This document shows positions 47,105-56,764 of a stretch of DNA of 64,000 nt, piece by piece (position 1 is the first letter of the stretch; each line of letters starts with the position of its first letter). The translations under genes and the position numbers were made by a program. The DNA comes from Dyella jiangningensis (lineage in GTDB: Bacteria > Pseudomonadota > Gammaproteobacteria > Xanthomonadales > Rhodanobacteraceae). A model generated the notes under the pieces. The model saw only the letters and a program-made list of their open reading frames with translations, was not told the DNA's origin and ran no database searches. The stretch lies in contig CP007444.1 of the NCBI GenBank assembly GCA_000632805.1, forward strand, positions 2,280,771 through 2,344,770. The letters run 5' to 3'.

Positions 47105-47697
47105 GGTTTCTTGTCCTCGCGGTCGGACAGGAGCGGCCGCAGTTTCTCATCGATAGCTTCACGCGCCCGAAAAATACGTGAACGTACCGTACCTATCGGG
47201 CAGCCCATGGCTTCGGCGATTTCCTCGTAGCTCAAACCGTCCACTTCACGCAAGGTAATCGCGGTCCGTAATTCCTCGGGCAGCGATTGGACAGTGGAAA
47301 ATACGGTTTGTTCAATTTCCTGCCGCATGAGCTCACGCTCGGGCGTCGCGGTCTCCTGCATGCGGTCCGCGCCGGGCACGAAAACGGCGTCATCAATCGC
47401 GATGTCATCAGCGGGAGGGCGGCGTCCCATGGCCACCAAGTGGTTCTTGGCCGTGTTCACGGCAATTTTGTACAGCCAAGTGTAGAAAGCGCTTTCACCG
47501 CGGAACGAGCCGATGGCCCGCCAAGCGCGGATGAATGCTTCCTGTGCGATGTCTTCGCTTTCGCTCTGGTTTTTCACATAGCGCGAAACCAGCCCGATGA
47601 CCTTGTGCTGGTACTTGCGCACCAGCAGGTCAAAAGCTCGCTTGTCCCCTTGTTGGACGCGCTCGACCAGCGCACTGTCCAGTTCGTTTTCGCCCAT
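47101..47697 (-). CDS. rpoE: RNA polymerase sigma factor RpoE (sigma-E)
   Basis: A 198-residue ECF sigma factor controlling the envelope stress response. Region 2 (FDLLVRKYQHKVIGLVSRYV; SEDIAQEAFIRAWRAI) and region 4 (LPEELRTAITLREVDGLSYEEIAEAMG) match RpoE/AlgU closely. I use the ATG at 47697 (MGENELD) with AAGGAG 10 bases before it. A sigma-E type promoter lies 66 bases upstream, so it should activate its own transcription. Confidence 0.95.
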   Translation of the reverse strand: MGENELDSALVERVQQGDKRAFDLLVRKYQHKVIGLVSRYVKNQSESEDIAQEAFIRAWRAIGSFRGESAFYTWLYKIAVNTAKNHLVAMGRRPPADDIAIDDAVFVPGADRMQETATPERELMRQEIEQTVFSTVQSLPEELRTAITLREVDGLSYEEIAEAMGCPIGTVRSRIFRAREAIDEKLRPLLSDREDKKP

Positions 47698-47762
47698 CCG
47701 GGCCGTCTCCTTCGTCGATGCTGCCAAGCGCCTGGGATGCCCTGAGGATGGGAACGAGTTGC

Positions 47763-47789
47763 TCAGACAAGCGCATCGCGTCCTAGTTC
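47763..47789 (-). promoter_or_regulatory. Sigma-E type promoter of rpoE
   Basis: On the minus strand GAACTA (47789-47784) and TCTGA (47767-47763) are separated by exactly 16 bases, matching the sigma-E consensus GAACTT-N16-TCTGA at all but one base. It lies in the 274-base gap between the diguanylate-type gene and rpoE, giving a leader of roughly 60 bases. The remainder of that gap has no gene. Confidence 0.75.
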
Positions 47790-47971
47790 AGCATGTCGGC
47801 GTGTGTTTACCAACCCCTGCGGAGGACGCCGGATGACGCCCCACCAGGGGAAACGCATGGGCGTCCACGAGGCGTACCCGCCACCGACCCACGCTTTCCA
47901 GAACGGGCCTGCCGGACGCACGCAACGCCCAGCTCACCTATCGATATGGGGATTTCGACAAGGCCTGCAAG

Positions 47972-50530
47972 TCAGGCGGCGGTACCGCTGACACCCGCCA
48001 GCAGCGACTGGCGCTCCTGCAGGAGCTTCTCGAAGGACGGTTGCGGAAGCGGGCGGCAGAACAGGAAGCCCTGCAGCTCGTCGCACTGGTTGGCGCGCAG
48101 GAACTCCATATGCTGCTCGGTCTCCACGCCTTCGGCGACCACGCCGCGCTTGAGGCGGTGGGCCATTTCGATGGTCGCGCGGACGATCGCTTCATCGTCC
48201 GGATCGACCCCGATATTGCGCACGAAGCTCTGGTCGATCTTGATGCGATCGGCCGGCAGCTTGCGGAGGTAGTCGAGCGAAGCGGCGCCGGTACCGAAAT
48301 CGTCGATGGCGATGCGGCAGCCGAGCCGGTGCAGCCCCTGCAGGTTTTCCACCAGGTTGGGGGCCTCCTTGATGCTGATGCTCTCGGTGACTTCCATCTC
48401 CAGCAGCGAGGGCTCCAGGCCGCTCTCGTCCAGCGCCGAGGCCACCACTTCGAGCAGATTCGGCTGCATCAGCTGCACCGCGGACAGGTTCACGCCGAGC
48501 CGCAGCCCCAGCCCGTAGCGGCGCTCCCATTCCTGTGCGTGACGACAGGCGGTTCGCAGCACCCATTCGCCGATGGACACGATCAGGCCGGTTTCCTCGG
48601 CCAACGGGATGAAGAAGCCCGGGCCGATGAAGCCAAGCTCCGGATGCTCCCAGCGCACCAGCGCTTCCATGCCTACGATGTCTTCGCTCTTGGCGTCGAC
48701 CTGAGGCTGATAGAACACGCGCAATTCGCCCTTGTGCTCCGCATGACGCAGACCCGACTTCAACGCCAGGTTCTGTTGCTGCGATTGCTGTGCACTGCCT
48801 TCGAAGATCTGGTAGTTGTTGCGGCCCAGGCTCTTGGCCGCGTACATCGCCTCGTCGGCATGCTTGAGCAACGTTTCCGCGTCGGGCGCGTCGTCCGGGA
48901 AGAAGCTCACGCCGATCGATGCGGTCACCTGCAACTCGGTGCCATCATCGATGCGCAGCGGCGCGCCCATGACCTGCACGATCTTTTCGGCGATGCGCAG
49001 CACGTCTTCGTTCTTGACGATGTGACGCAGAATCACCACGAACTCGTCGCCCGCATAACGCGCCACGGTGTCCGACGCACGCACCGTACCGCGCAGCCGC
49101 TGCGTGGTGGTGAGCAGCACCTGGTCGCCTACCGCGTGCCCCAACGTATCGTTGATGGTCTTGAAGCGATCGAGGTCGACGAACAACAGCGCGAACGATT
49201 CACCGGTGCGGTTGGCCTCGCGAATGACGGTATCAAGGCGGTCGTTGAACAACAGGCGGTTGGGCAGTCCCGTCAATGCATCAAGCAAGCCTTCCGCGCG
49301 GCCCTGCTCACGTGTGTGGCGAAGTTCCAGCGCGTGGGCGAAGCGCGAGGCCGCGCAACGGAGCACGGGTTGCACGATCGCAAGCGATGGCAGCGGCTGC
49401 CGCGTACCGACAAGCAAGGCGCCCAGCACCGTACGGCGTTCGTCCTGTAACGGCCAACCGGCAAAACCGGCCAGCCCAAGCTGTTCCAGCAAGGGATCCA
49501 TCGGCGCGAGCCGAGCGGCATCGGCCTGATGCATCATTGCCTGGCCCGACAGCACCAGGCGCAACGAGCTCTGCAGGTGCGGGCCGGGCCAGAGCTGTTC
49601 GTCGCCACGCCAGTACTGCACCACCTGCACGGGGGCGCCGCCTTCGTCCTGCCGGGCCGACCATACGGCAACGTAATCCAGCCCCATTTCCTCATAGAGC
49701 AAGCGTGCCGCTTCGGCGATACCCTCGTCCCCGCTGCCTGCGCCGAACATGCGCGCCAGCAAGCCGAGCGCCACCTCTGCGCGCACGCCGGCCCGGTCGC
49801 TGCGGAACAACAAGGCCACCGCGTCGCGTCCCGCATGGCGAATCGACCGTGCGCTCGCTTCGCCCGTATCGGCACCGCGCGCCGAGCGCCGGCGGCAGGG
49901 GTGCCAGCGGCGCGACCCTTCGGCAAGCACCTGCTCGACTTTGATATCGACGAAGGCCAGTACGTCCTGGAGCGGTCGGCCGCGCAGTTCGTGATCGCCG
50001 AGACCGCTGTGGCGAGCGACGGCGGCACTGCATTCGAGAATGCGTCCGCGTGCCGGGTCGACGACCAGCCATTCGCTTTCGACCTCGTCGAAGGCGAAGC
50101 GATAGTCGCCCTCGCTGTTCGCCGAGATCGCACCCGGTGTCGAGCCGGAGCGTGCAGCCTTTTGCATCCGCTGCCAGCGCGCGAGCAATTCGTGTTCGAT
50201 CTGCGAGGCGTGCAGCCAGTCCGCCACGCCGGCCGGAAGCACGGTGGGTTTGAGCATGGCAGCATCGTCCAGCACCGCAATGAGCGGAGCGCCCGCGCAA
50301 GCCGGCAACTGGCGCAGCGCATCGAGGCCCGCGGAGGCTTCGCGCCCGTCGCCATCGAACACCACCACCATCAACGCAAGCGCGGCTCGACCTTCCAGCA
50401 GGATACCTGCGTGGGTCGCATCGCGTGCCGAGTGCACGACGTAGTGCCCGTCGCGATCGAAGGTGTCGAACAGCGCGCGACGCAATTCGCGCTGTGCTGC
50501 GACAACCAGGATGCCGGCCGACCCCGTCAT
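47972..50530 (-). CDS. GGDEF-EAL protein with pseudo-receiver, PAS-like and GAF domains
   Basis: An 852-residue c-di-GMP protein. It has an N-terminal receiver-like domain without a clear phospho-Asp (about 1-110), a PAS-like segment (130-200), a GAF-like domain (240-390), a GGDEF domain whose signature reads AGDEF (near 493-497), and an EAL domain (from about 590) with EALVRW, NLSAVQ, EVTES, DDFGTG, KIDQSF and EGVE all intact. So the phosphodiesterase half looks active; the cyclase half is uncertain and may be regulatory. The start at 50530 is coupled by ATGA to an upstream gene. Confidence 0.92.
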   Translation of the reverse strand: MTGSAGILVVAAQRELRRALFDTFDRDGHYVVHSARDATHAGILLEGRAALALMVVVFDGDGREASAGLDALRQLPACAGAPLIAVLDDAAMLKPTVLPAGVADWLHASQIEHELLARWQRMQKAARSGSTPGAISANSEGDYRFAFDEVESEWLVVDPARGRILECSAAVARHSGLGDHELRGRPLQDVLAFVDIKVEQVLAEGSRRWHPCRRRSARGADTGEASARSIRHAGRDAVALLFRSDRAGVRAEVALGLLARMFGAGSGDEGIAEAARLLYEEMGLDYVAVWSARQDEGGAPVQVVQYWRGDEQLWPGPHLQSSLRLVLSGQAMMHQADAARLAPMDPLLEQLGLAGFAGWPLQDERRTVLGALLVGTRQPLPSLAIVQPVLRCAASRFAHALELRHTREQGRAEGLLDALTGLPNRLLFNDRLDTVIREANRTGESFALLFVDLDRFKTINDTLGHAVGDQVLLTTTQRLRGTVRASDTVARYAGDEFVVILRHIVKNEDVLRIAEKIVQVMGAPLRIDDGTELQVTASIGVSFFPDDAPDAETLLKHADEAMYAAKSLGRNNYQIFEGSAQQSQQQNLALKSGLRHAEHKGELRVFYQPQVDAKSEDIVGMEALVRWEHPELGFIGPGFFIPLAEETGLIVSIGEWVLRTACRHAQEWERRYGLGLRLGVNLSAVQLMQPNLLEVVASALDESGLEPSLLEMEVTESISIKEAPNLVENLQGLHRLGCRIAIDDFGTGAASLDYLRKLPADRIKIDQSFVRNIGVDPDDEAIVRATIEMAHRLKRGVVAEGVETEQHMEFLRANQCDELQGFLFCRPLPQPSFEKLLQERQSLLAGVSGTAA

Positions 50531-51024
50531 GCCAGCAGCCACCGGCCATCGCGCAAGCGGGGACGCTGCGCAGGCTTGGGCTGGCAGCTCAAACGCACCA
50601 GCACGTCATTGAAACTGGAGATGACGGTTTCCGGCGGATCGAGCAGCACCACGCGCCGCACGTGTCCTGTATTCGCGCGTGCCAGCTGCCGCAGCAGCGT
50701 GGCATCGGCCATGGCCAGCGGCAGCGGCAAGCGCTGCAGCAGGTACACGCCGAAGTGATTGCTTTGCTGCATGTAGCGCAGGGCGATATTCAGGCGTTGC
50801 GACCCGGGCAGGCCGACGTGCTCTTCGCGCAGGTTCCCCAGGCCGAGTTCGGGCGTCCACAGGTAAACCGTCTGTCCGCTGCGCCGCACCAGGGAACGCA
50901 TCTGCCCGATCAGGCCGAGCTCCTCGCCCCCCTCAAGAGCAATCAGGTTGCCGCGCGCGCTCAAGATGCGCTCGAAAATCTCGGCGCCGGTCTGGCTGGG
51001 AGGGGGGGCTATAACAGTGCTCAT
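50527..51024 (-). CDS. Hypothetical protein coupled to GGDEF-EAL gene
   Basis: A 165-residue soluble protein with no signal or transmembrane segment. It looks alpha/beta in build (GNLIALEGGEELGLIGQ near 25-41; HVRRVVLLDPPETVISSFND near 121-140). I do not recognise the family. Its stop codon overlaps the start of the GGDEF-EAL gene by 4 bases, and the next gene upstream is divergent, so the two form an operon. A role in controlling the neighbour is an inference from context. Confidence 0.75.
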   Translation of the reverse strand: MSTVIAPPPSQTGAEIFERILSARGNLIALEGGEELGLIGQMRSLVRRSGQTVYLWTPELGLGNLREEHVGLPGSQRLNIALRYMQQSNHFGVYLLQRLPLPLAMADATLLRQLARANTGHVRRVVLLDPPETVISSFNDVLVRLSCQPKPAQRPRLRDGRWLLA

Positions 51025-51229
51025 CCGGCTTTAAATTACGTGGTCTGAAGGTGTTCGCCTAGGTGGGATGCAAGCCTTGTCGGATTCGGTGGCGCATTTC
51101 ATGCGTTAGCGCACAAGACGCGGTTTTACAGGATATTCATGCTTGCTTCGAGGGCCCGCCGGGGCCGTCTCGCATTCCTCGCTACGGGAAGGTATGGTGC
51201 GAAGCTTCCCGGTCACCCCAGTACCCTTT

Positions 51230-53329
51230 ATGTTCGAAGGATTGCGCTTCAATCACTGGAAGACGAGCCTGGACGACAGCGGCATCGTTACCCTTTCCCT
51301 CGACCGCGCCGGCAGCAACGTCAACGCCTTTTCGCGCGAAGTGCTGGACGAGCTCGGCCAGATCGTGGAACGCCTGGCCATCGAGAAACCCACCGGCGTC
51401 CTGATCCATTCGGCCAAGCCCTTCGGCTTTGCCGTCGGCGCCGATATCAAGGAATTCGTGACCTATGCCCAGCACGGCACCGTGCTGGAAAACATCGAGA
51501 ATGGTCAGCGCGTGTTCGAATCGCTGGCCCGCCTGCCCTGCCCGACCGTGGCGGCGGTGCATGGCGCCTGCATGGGTGGCGGCACGGAGCTGATCCTGGC
51601 GTGCCGCCAGCGTATCGCTGCGGACGACGACAAGACCCGCATCGGCCTTCCCGAGGTGATGCTCGGCATCCATCCCGGCTGGGGCGGCACGGCCCGCCTG
51701 CCGCGTTTGATCGGCGCCACCGATGCACTGCCGGTCATGCTGACCGGCAAGGCTTTGTCGGCCAAACGAGCGCTCGCCCTTGGCGTGGTCGACCGCCTGA
51801 CGCCGCCGGCCGAACTCCTTGCCGAGGCACGCGCCCTGCTGCGCCGGCCGCACGCCCGGCCGTTCGCGCAACGCGCGAAGGCCTGGGGCACCAATACCTG
51901 GGTGGCCCGACAGATCCTTGCCCCCATGGTCGTCAAGCAGACGGCGGCCAAGGTTCGCAAGGAACATTACCCGGCCCCTTTCGCGCTGATCGATGTATGG
52001 AAACGAGGCGGCCCCAGCATCCAGCAGCGACTCAAGCTCGAAGCTCGCTCGGTAGCGAAGCTGGCCGAAACGTCCACGGCGCAGAACCTCATTCGCATCT
52101 TCTTCCTGCAGGAACGACTCAAGGGCCAGGGCAGCGGCATTGATCCTCGCATCAAGCACGTGCATGTAATCGGCGCTGGCGTCATGGGTGGCGATATTGC
52201 TGCATGGGCTGCCCTGAAGGGTTTTGAAGTCACCCTGCAGGACCGCGAGATGAAGTACATCCAGCCCGCGCTGGATCGCGCGCGCCAGCTGTACGAGAAG
52301 AAGCTCAAGACACCTGAAAAAGTCGAGGCGACTGCTCGGCGCCTGCGTGCCGACGTCGAAGGCAAGGGCGTGGCAACGGCCGATCTGGCGATCGAGGCGA
52401 TCTTCGAGAACGCCGAGGCCAAGAAGGCGCTCTACGCCAGCATCGAATCCCAGTTCCAATCCGATGAGCTTCTTGCGACCAATACGTCCAGCATCCCGCT
52501 GGACGAGCTGCGCGTCGGACTGAAGGCACCGCAGCGGTTCCTGGGCCTGCATTTCTTCAATCCGGTGGCGCAGATGCCGCTGGTAGAGGTAGTGCGCCAC
52601 GACCAGCTCGACGCCGATGCCGAAAAGCGCGCCCTCGCATTCTGCAAGGCCATCGGCAAGCTGCCCGTGGCGGTCAAGGGTACGCCCGGCTTTCTGGTCA
52701 ATCGCATCCTGATGCCCTACCTGCTGGAATCCATGCGCCTGTATAGCGAAGGCGTACCCGGTCCCGTGCTGGACAAGGAGGCCAAGAAATTCGGCATGCC
52801 GATGGGCCCGATCGAGCTGGCGGACACGGTGGGTCTCGACGTGTGCGCTTCCGTAGGCAAGGAATTGGCCCCCTTCCTGGGCCTGGAGCTCCCGCCTGGC
52901 CTGGAAGACAAACTGGCTGCGGGCAAACGCGGCAAGAAGGACGGCCAAGGCATCTACGTCTGGCAGGACGGCAAACCGCAAAAGCCCGAGGTCGATCCGG
53001 ATTACAGCATTCCCGCCGACCTGCAGGACCGCATGATCCTGCCCATGGTGAACGAGGCCGTGGCTTGCCTGGCCGATGGCGTCGTCGACGATGCCGACCT
53101 GCTCGATGCGGGCGTGATCTTCGGCACCGGCTTTGCTCCGTTCCGTGGGGGCCCGATCCAATACGTGCGCACCGAAGGCGCCCCCGTGATCAAGGGCAAG
53201 CTCGAAAGGCTGGCCCAGCGTTACGGCGAGCGTTTCTCGCCCAAGCAAGGCTGGGATCTGCCGGCTCTTGCCCAGACGGGTTTCGAGATGCCCGCGACGA
53301 CGGAGCAAACCGAAGACATCGAAGCCTGA
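51230..53329 (+). CDS. Bifunctional enoyl-CoA hydratase / 3-hydroxyacyl-CoA dehydrogenase (FadB/FadJ type)
   Basis: A 699-residue fatty-acid beta-oxidation enzyme. The N-terminal crotonase domain has GADIKEF, GGGTEL and LPEVMLGIHPG, with both catalytic glutamates; the central Rossmann domain has VIGAGVMGGDIAAW near 310-323; the dehydrogenase His is in LGLHFFNPVAQMPLVE. It converts enoyl-CoA to 3-ketoacyl-CoA. No thiolase gene is adjacent. Start ambiguous: ATG 51230 matches the family N terminus, while ATG 51194 has a GGGAAGG before it. Confidence 0.9.
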   Translation: MFEGLRFNHWKTSLDDSGIVTLSLDRAGSNVNAFSREVLDELGQIVERLAIEKPTGVLIHSAKPFGFAVGADIKEFVTYAQHGTVLENIENGQRVFESLARLPCPTVAAVHGACMGGGTELILACRQRIAADDDKTRIGLPEVMLGIHPGWGGTARLPRLIGATDALPVMLTGKALSAKRALALGVVDRLTPPAELLAEARALLRRPHARPFAQRAKAWGTNTWVARQILAPMVVKQTAAKVRKEHYPAPFALIDVWKRGGPSIQQRLKLEARSVAKLAETSTAQNLIRIFFLQERLKGQGSGIDPRIKHVHVIGAGVMGGDIAAWAALKGFEVTLQDREMKYIQPALDRARQLYEKKLKTPEKVEATARRLRADVEGKGVATADLAIEAIFENAEAKKALYASIESQFQSDELLATNTSSIPLDELRVGLKAPQRFLGLHFFNPVAQMPLVEVVRHDQLDADAEKRALAFCKAIGKLPVAVKGTPGFLVNRILMPYLLESMRLYSEGVPGPVLDKEAKKFGMPMGPIELADTVGLDVCASVGKELAPFLGLELPPGLEDKLAAGKRGKKDGQGIYVWQDGKPQKPEVDPDYSIPADLQDRMILPMVNEAVACLADGVVDDADLLDAGVIFGTGFAPFRGGPIQYVRTEGAPVIKGKLERLAQRYGERFSPKQGWDLPALAQTGFEMPATTEQTEDIEA

Positions 53330-53350
53330 TCGTCATCGCCATCGCACAAA

Positions 53351-53376
53351 AAAGCCCGGCGTTCGCCGGGCTTTTC
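53351..53376. terminator. Bidirectional terminator
   Basis: A hairpin AAAGCCCGGC-GTTC-GCCGGGCTTT (stem about 10 bp, loop of 4) with A and T tracts on the two sides, between the convergent beta-oxidation and DUF2058 genes. Confidence 0.85.
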
Positions 53377-53398
53377 TTATGCACGACCGCGCAGGCCT

Positions 53399-53971
53399 TC
53401 ACCACATCAGGTCATCGGGCACGCCATCTTCGCCCACCCCCGCCGCGCTGCCGGGCTCGACCAGCAAGGCAACCTGCTGCGGGTCAATCGCGCGGATCTC
53501 TTCGGCCAGCTCGCGCGTCACCAGCAGATAGCGCCCCTGCTGCTGTATCAGGCCCAGCTCGCCGAGATTGAGCGCCGCGAGTTGCTCTGCATCGACATGC
53601 ACCCGGCGGATCTTGCCGCCGTACTCGAAATGCCGGACGTGATCGACATCGGGCTTGTTGAGCGTCTTGCCAGCCAGCAGCTGCTGGATCTTCTGCTTGC
53701 GCTCCCGGCGCACACGCGCTTCCTCAGCGGCGGCCTGCTCGGCTCGCTTGCGCTCGTTCGCTTCGGTCTGGGCGCGAATCGCATAGGCCTTCGCCAGATC
53801 GATCTCGCCTTGCCCCTTGCCTTGCGGCTTGCCCGATGCATGCGGCTTAGGATGCGGCGGCTTGTTACCCTTGAACGAAGGTGCTCCCTTCGGCGGGGAC
53901 GGGCGCTTCTCGTCGCGGACCTGTTTGACGATGCCGCTCTTGAGCAGCTGATCGCGCAGGGATTCGGCCAT
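53399..53971 (-). CDS. DUF2058 (YaiL) family protein
   Basis: A 190-residue, highly charged protein. MAESLRDQLLKSGIVKQVRDEKRP starts the family, a Lys/Arg/Glu-rich coiled coil runs to about 95, and the C-terminal conserved KIRRVHVDAEQLAALNLGELGLIQ block is near 116-139. DUF2058/YaiL proteins are nucleoprotein-like and of unknown function. It is followed 46 bases upstream by slyX on the same strand. Confidence 0.88.
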   Translation of the reverse strand: MAESLRDQLLKSGIVKQVRDEKRPSPPKGAPSFKGNKPPHPKPHASGKPQGKGQGEIDLAKAYAIRAQTEANERKRAEQAAAEEARVRRERKQKIQQLLAGKTLNKPDVDHVRHFEYGGKIRRVHVDAEQLAALNLGELGLIQQQGRYLLVTRELAEEIRAIDPQQVALLVEPGSAAGVGEDGVPDDLMW

Positions 53972-54017
53972 GTTCTGAACTCGCTAGCGTGGTGCAGTGA
54001 CAGTAAGAAGGATGCGG

Positions 54018-54236
54018 TCAGTAATGCGGGGGCGGCGGCTCGCTGTGTGGATCGTGCCCCTGCGAGGTGCGCAGCGATGACAATTCGCTGCGCAAGCCGC
54101 GGATCACTTCTTCCAGCGCGGCGATGCGCATCGACAGCTCCGCGTCCGCCGAGGCGAGCGCACTCACCGTATCGTCGATGAAAGTCAGCCTCACTTCCAG
54201 CTCGGTAAGGCGCTGCTGCAGCGAATCATCCGACAT
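54018..54236 (-). CDS. slyX: SlyX family protein
   Basis: A 72-residue coiled-coil protein with the SlyX heptads (LQQRLTELEVRLTFIDDTV, 6-24) and the family ending EPPPPHY. Function unknown. The ATG at 54236 lies 2 bases after the ugd stop codon, so translation is probably coupled. Confidence 0.88.
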   Translation of the reverse strand: MSDDSLQQRLTELEVRLTFIDDTVSALASADAELSMRIAALEEVIRGLRSELSSLRTSQGHDPHSEPPPPHY

Positions 54237-54238
54237 GC

Positions 54239-55576
54239 TCAACGCCTCAGGCTACGTCCGCGGCCAATGCCGTAATAAGCCAGGCCGGCTTCTTCCACCG
54301 CGGCCGGATCGTACAGGTTGCGGCCATCGAATATGGCGGGATTACCAAGCATGCCGCGGATACGCGCGAAATCAGGACTGCGGAAAGCCTTCCATTCGGT
54401 AACGATCGCCAGCACGTCGGCGCCCTCCAGCGCCTGATAGGCGTTGTCGCAAAGCACGAGGTCATCACGATCGCCATAGATGCGATGGGTTTCCTCCCGA
54501 GCCTCGGGATCGAATGCACGCACCTTGGCGCCTGCGTTCCACAAGGCTTCCATCAGGTTGCGACTGGATGCCTCGCGCATATCGTCGGTGTTGGGTTTGA
54601 ACGCCAGGCCCCAAAGAGCGATGGTCTTGCCCTTCAATTGGCCGTCCAAATGGCGATCAATGAGTTCGAACAGCTTGCCCTTCTGCTCGTGATTCACGGC
54701 CTCGACGGCACCCAGCAGGCGTGCGTCATAGCCCACGCCGCGCGCGGTGCGCTCCAGCGCCTGCACGTCTTTAGGGAAGCAGGACCCGCCGTAGCCAGCG
54801 CCGGGATAAATGAAGTGGTAGCCAATGCGGGGGTCGGAGCCAATGCCCTGACGCACCAGTTCCACATCGGCGCCAACGCGCTCGGCGATATTCGCGATTT
54901 CGTTCATGAAGCTGATCTTGGTGGCCAGCATGGCGTTGGCCGCGTACTTGGTCAGCTCGGCAGAACGCTCGTCCATCACCACGGTACGGTCATGGTTGCG
55001 ATTGAATGGTGCGTACAACTTGCGCAACACGCTCACCGCGCGCTCACTGGAGCTGCCGATGATGATGCGATCAGGGCGTAGGCAGTCTTCGACCGCATCG
55101 CCTTCCTTGAGGAATTCGGGGTTGGAGACGACGTCAAATTCGACCGACGCCCCGCGCTTTTGCAGCTCCCCGGCGATGGCTGCGCGGACGCGATCGGCGG
55201 TACCTACAGGTACGGTCGACTTGTTGACCACCACCGTGTACTTGCCCATGTGCTGACCGATGGTGCGGGCCACACTCAGCACATACTTCAGATCGGCACT
55301 GCCGTCCTCATCCGGCGGCGTCCCCACGGCGATGAACACGACTTGCCCATGCTCGATGCCAGGTGCGGGCTCGGTGGTGAAATCGAGTTGGCCGCTGGCG
55401 TGGTTGCGCTTGACGATCGGCTCCAGCCCCGGCTCGTAGATGGGAATCTCGCCCTTCTTCAGGCGCTCGACCTTGCCCGCATCGATATCGACGCAGACCA
55501 CGTGATTTCCCATTTCGGCCAGGCAGGCCCCGGTGACCAGACCCACGTAACCGGTGCCAAAGATGGTGACCTTCAT
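54239..55576 (-). CDS. ugd: UDP-glucose 6-dehydrogenase
   Basis: A 445-residue dehydrogenase oxidising UDP-glucose to UDP-glucuronate, a precursor of exopolysaccharide and lipid A sugars. The NAD fold [17 protein letters not shown] is at 7-23 and the catalytic Cys is in the GGSCFPKD segment near 258. Full length; the start at 55576 (MKVTIFG) is the standard one. No polysaccharide gene cluster surrounds it in this window. Confidence 0.96.
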   Translation of the reverse strand: MKVTIFGTGYVGLVTGACLAEMGNHVVCVDIDAGKVERLKKGEIPIYEPGLEPIVKRNHASGQLDFTTEPAPGIEHGQVVFIAVGTPPDEDGSADLKYVLSVARTIGQHMGKYTVVVNKSTVPVGTADRVRAAIAGELQKRGASVEFDVVSNPEFLKEGDAVEDCLRPDRIIIGSSSERAVSVLRKLYAPFNRNHDRTVVMDERSAELTKYAANAMLATKISFMNEIANIAERVGADVELVRQGIGSDPRIGYHFIYPGAGYGGSCFPKDVQALERTARGVGYDARLLGAVEAVNHEQKGKLFELIDRHLDGQLKGKTIALWGLAFKPNTDDMREASSRNLMEALWNAGAKVRAFDPEAREETHRIYGDRDDLVLCDNAYQALEGADVLAIVTEWKAFRSPDFARIRGMLGNPAIFDGRNLYDPAAVEEAGLAYYGIGRGRSLRR

Positions 55577-55695
55577 TGTCGCGACAATTCCCGAATGCAA
55601 GGCTCGGAATTCTAGCAGCACGGCAGGTTACAGCACGGTAACCTGCATCATGCCGCTCGTGCCGGACGCCCCTGCAGCACGCAGGAAGCCCGCCC

Positions 55696-55732
55696 AAAAA
55701 AACACGGGGCGCGAATTGCTTCGCGCCCCGTG
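55696..55732 (-). terminator. Rho-independent terminator of fkpA
   Basis: A perfect 13-bp stem (55703-55715 and 55720-55732, loop of 4), followed on the minus strand by seven T. It is 27 bases after the fkpA stop. Confidence 0.9.
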
Positions 55733-55758
55733 CCTGTTTCGGAAAACCGCCTCGGCGA

Positions 55759-56544
55759 TTACTTCGCGCCGCCGGCCTGCTCGCCAGCCGGGGTCGGGCC
55801 GGTCTTGACCAGGGTGACGTCGAAGATGATCGTCGCGTTCGGCGGGAAGCCGTTCTGCGGCTGCGCGCCGTAGGCGATGTTCGACGGGATGAAGAACTTG
55901 TAGTGGCCGCCGACCTGCATCAACTGCATGCCTTCGCGGAAGCCCGGGATCACGCCGGCGAGCGGGATCGAAGCGGCGCCGCCACCTTCGTGCTTGGACG
56001 AATCGTCAAACACTTCGCCATTGACGAAGGTGCCGACGTAGTTGACCTGCACGGTATCGTTCGGACCCGGACGGGCGCCCGTGCCCTGGCTGATCACCTG
56101 GTACTGCAGGCCCGAAGCGGTCGTCTTCACGCCCGGAGCGGTCTTGTTCTTGGCGATGAAGGCATCACCTTCGCTCTTGTTCTTGGCAGCGACCTGGGTG
56201 TACTCGGCCTTGGCCTTGGCCTGGAGGTTGGCCACGAAAGCGTCACGCACCTGCTTGGCTTCGGCTTCGCTCATCGTCGGCTTCTGGCCGGAGAGGGCGG
56301 ACTGCAGCGCGCGGGCGACGGTGGCCGGATCCACTTCCGAGCGGACCAGCGGCGGCAGCGAGCTCGCCAGGTCCCAGCCGACCACATAGCTGGCCTTGGT
56401 CTTGTCGACAGCCGGCGGCGTGGCGGTGGCGGGAGCGGCGGCGGGGGCGGCGCTCTTCGCAGCCTGTGCGTGCACGCCAGCGGTCATGCCCAGGGCAACC
56501 GCGAGCGCGGCCGCCGTCAGCGTGGGACGCAGAAATTGCTTCAT
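55759..56544 (-). CDS. fkpA: Periplasmic FKBP-type peptidyl-prolyl isomerase (FkpA-like)
   Basis: A 261-residue exported isomerase. Signal peptide 1-26 (ending AGVHAQ), an Ala/Pro-rich linker, the N-terminal FKBP_N dimerisation domain (SYVVGWDLASSLPP near 49), then the FKBP fold (VQVNYVGTFVNGEVFDDS; GVIPGFREGMQLMQVGG; SNIAYGAQPQNGFPPNATIIFDV). It assists folding of envelope proteins. GGGAG lies before the ATG at 56544. Confidence 0.93.
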   Translation of the reverse strand: MKQFLRPTLTAAALAVALGMTAGVHAQAAKSAAPAAAPATATPPAVDKTKASYVVGWDLASSLPPLVRSEVDPATVARALQSALSGQKPTMSEAEAKQVRDAFVANLQAKAKAEYTQVAAKNKSEGDAFIAKNKTAPGVKTTASGLQYQVISQGTGARPGPNDTVQVNYVGTFVNGEVFDDSSKHEGGGAASIPLAGVIPGFREGMQLMQVGGHYKFFIPSNIAYGAQPQNGFPPNATIIFDVTLVKTGPTPAGEQAGGAK

Positions 56545-56668
56545 GTGGAACTCCCTCGTTTTGAGATATGCCGGCGGTACCGGACTAAGCCCCCCCGATG
56601 GAGGCAGGCCCCGCATTGTGCGGTCCCTGTCGAGTCTTGGCAACGCTGTGGGGCCTAGGACCGTCAGT

Positions 56669-56722
56669 CGTGATTAAAAGTTCACGATTCGGCCGTTTCG
56701 CCGCGGTTTTTTACGAATCGTG
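56669..56722 (-). repeat. Nested alternative inverted repeats upstream of fkpA
   Basis: On the minus strand CACGATTCG (56722-56714) can pair with CGAATCGTG (56691-56683) as a perfect 9-bp stem, while the CGTGA of the second arm can instead pair with TCACG at 56673-56669. The two hairpins exclude each other. It lies between the antiporter stop codon and fkpA; whether it is a leader structure or a weak terminator is unknown. Confidence 0.4.
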
Positions 56723-56764
56723 CACATTCTGAGCGCCACCTGACCGCTCTTCCCGCGAGCCTTT

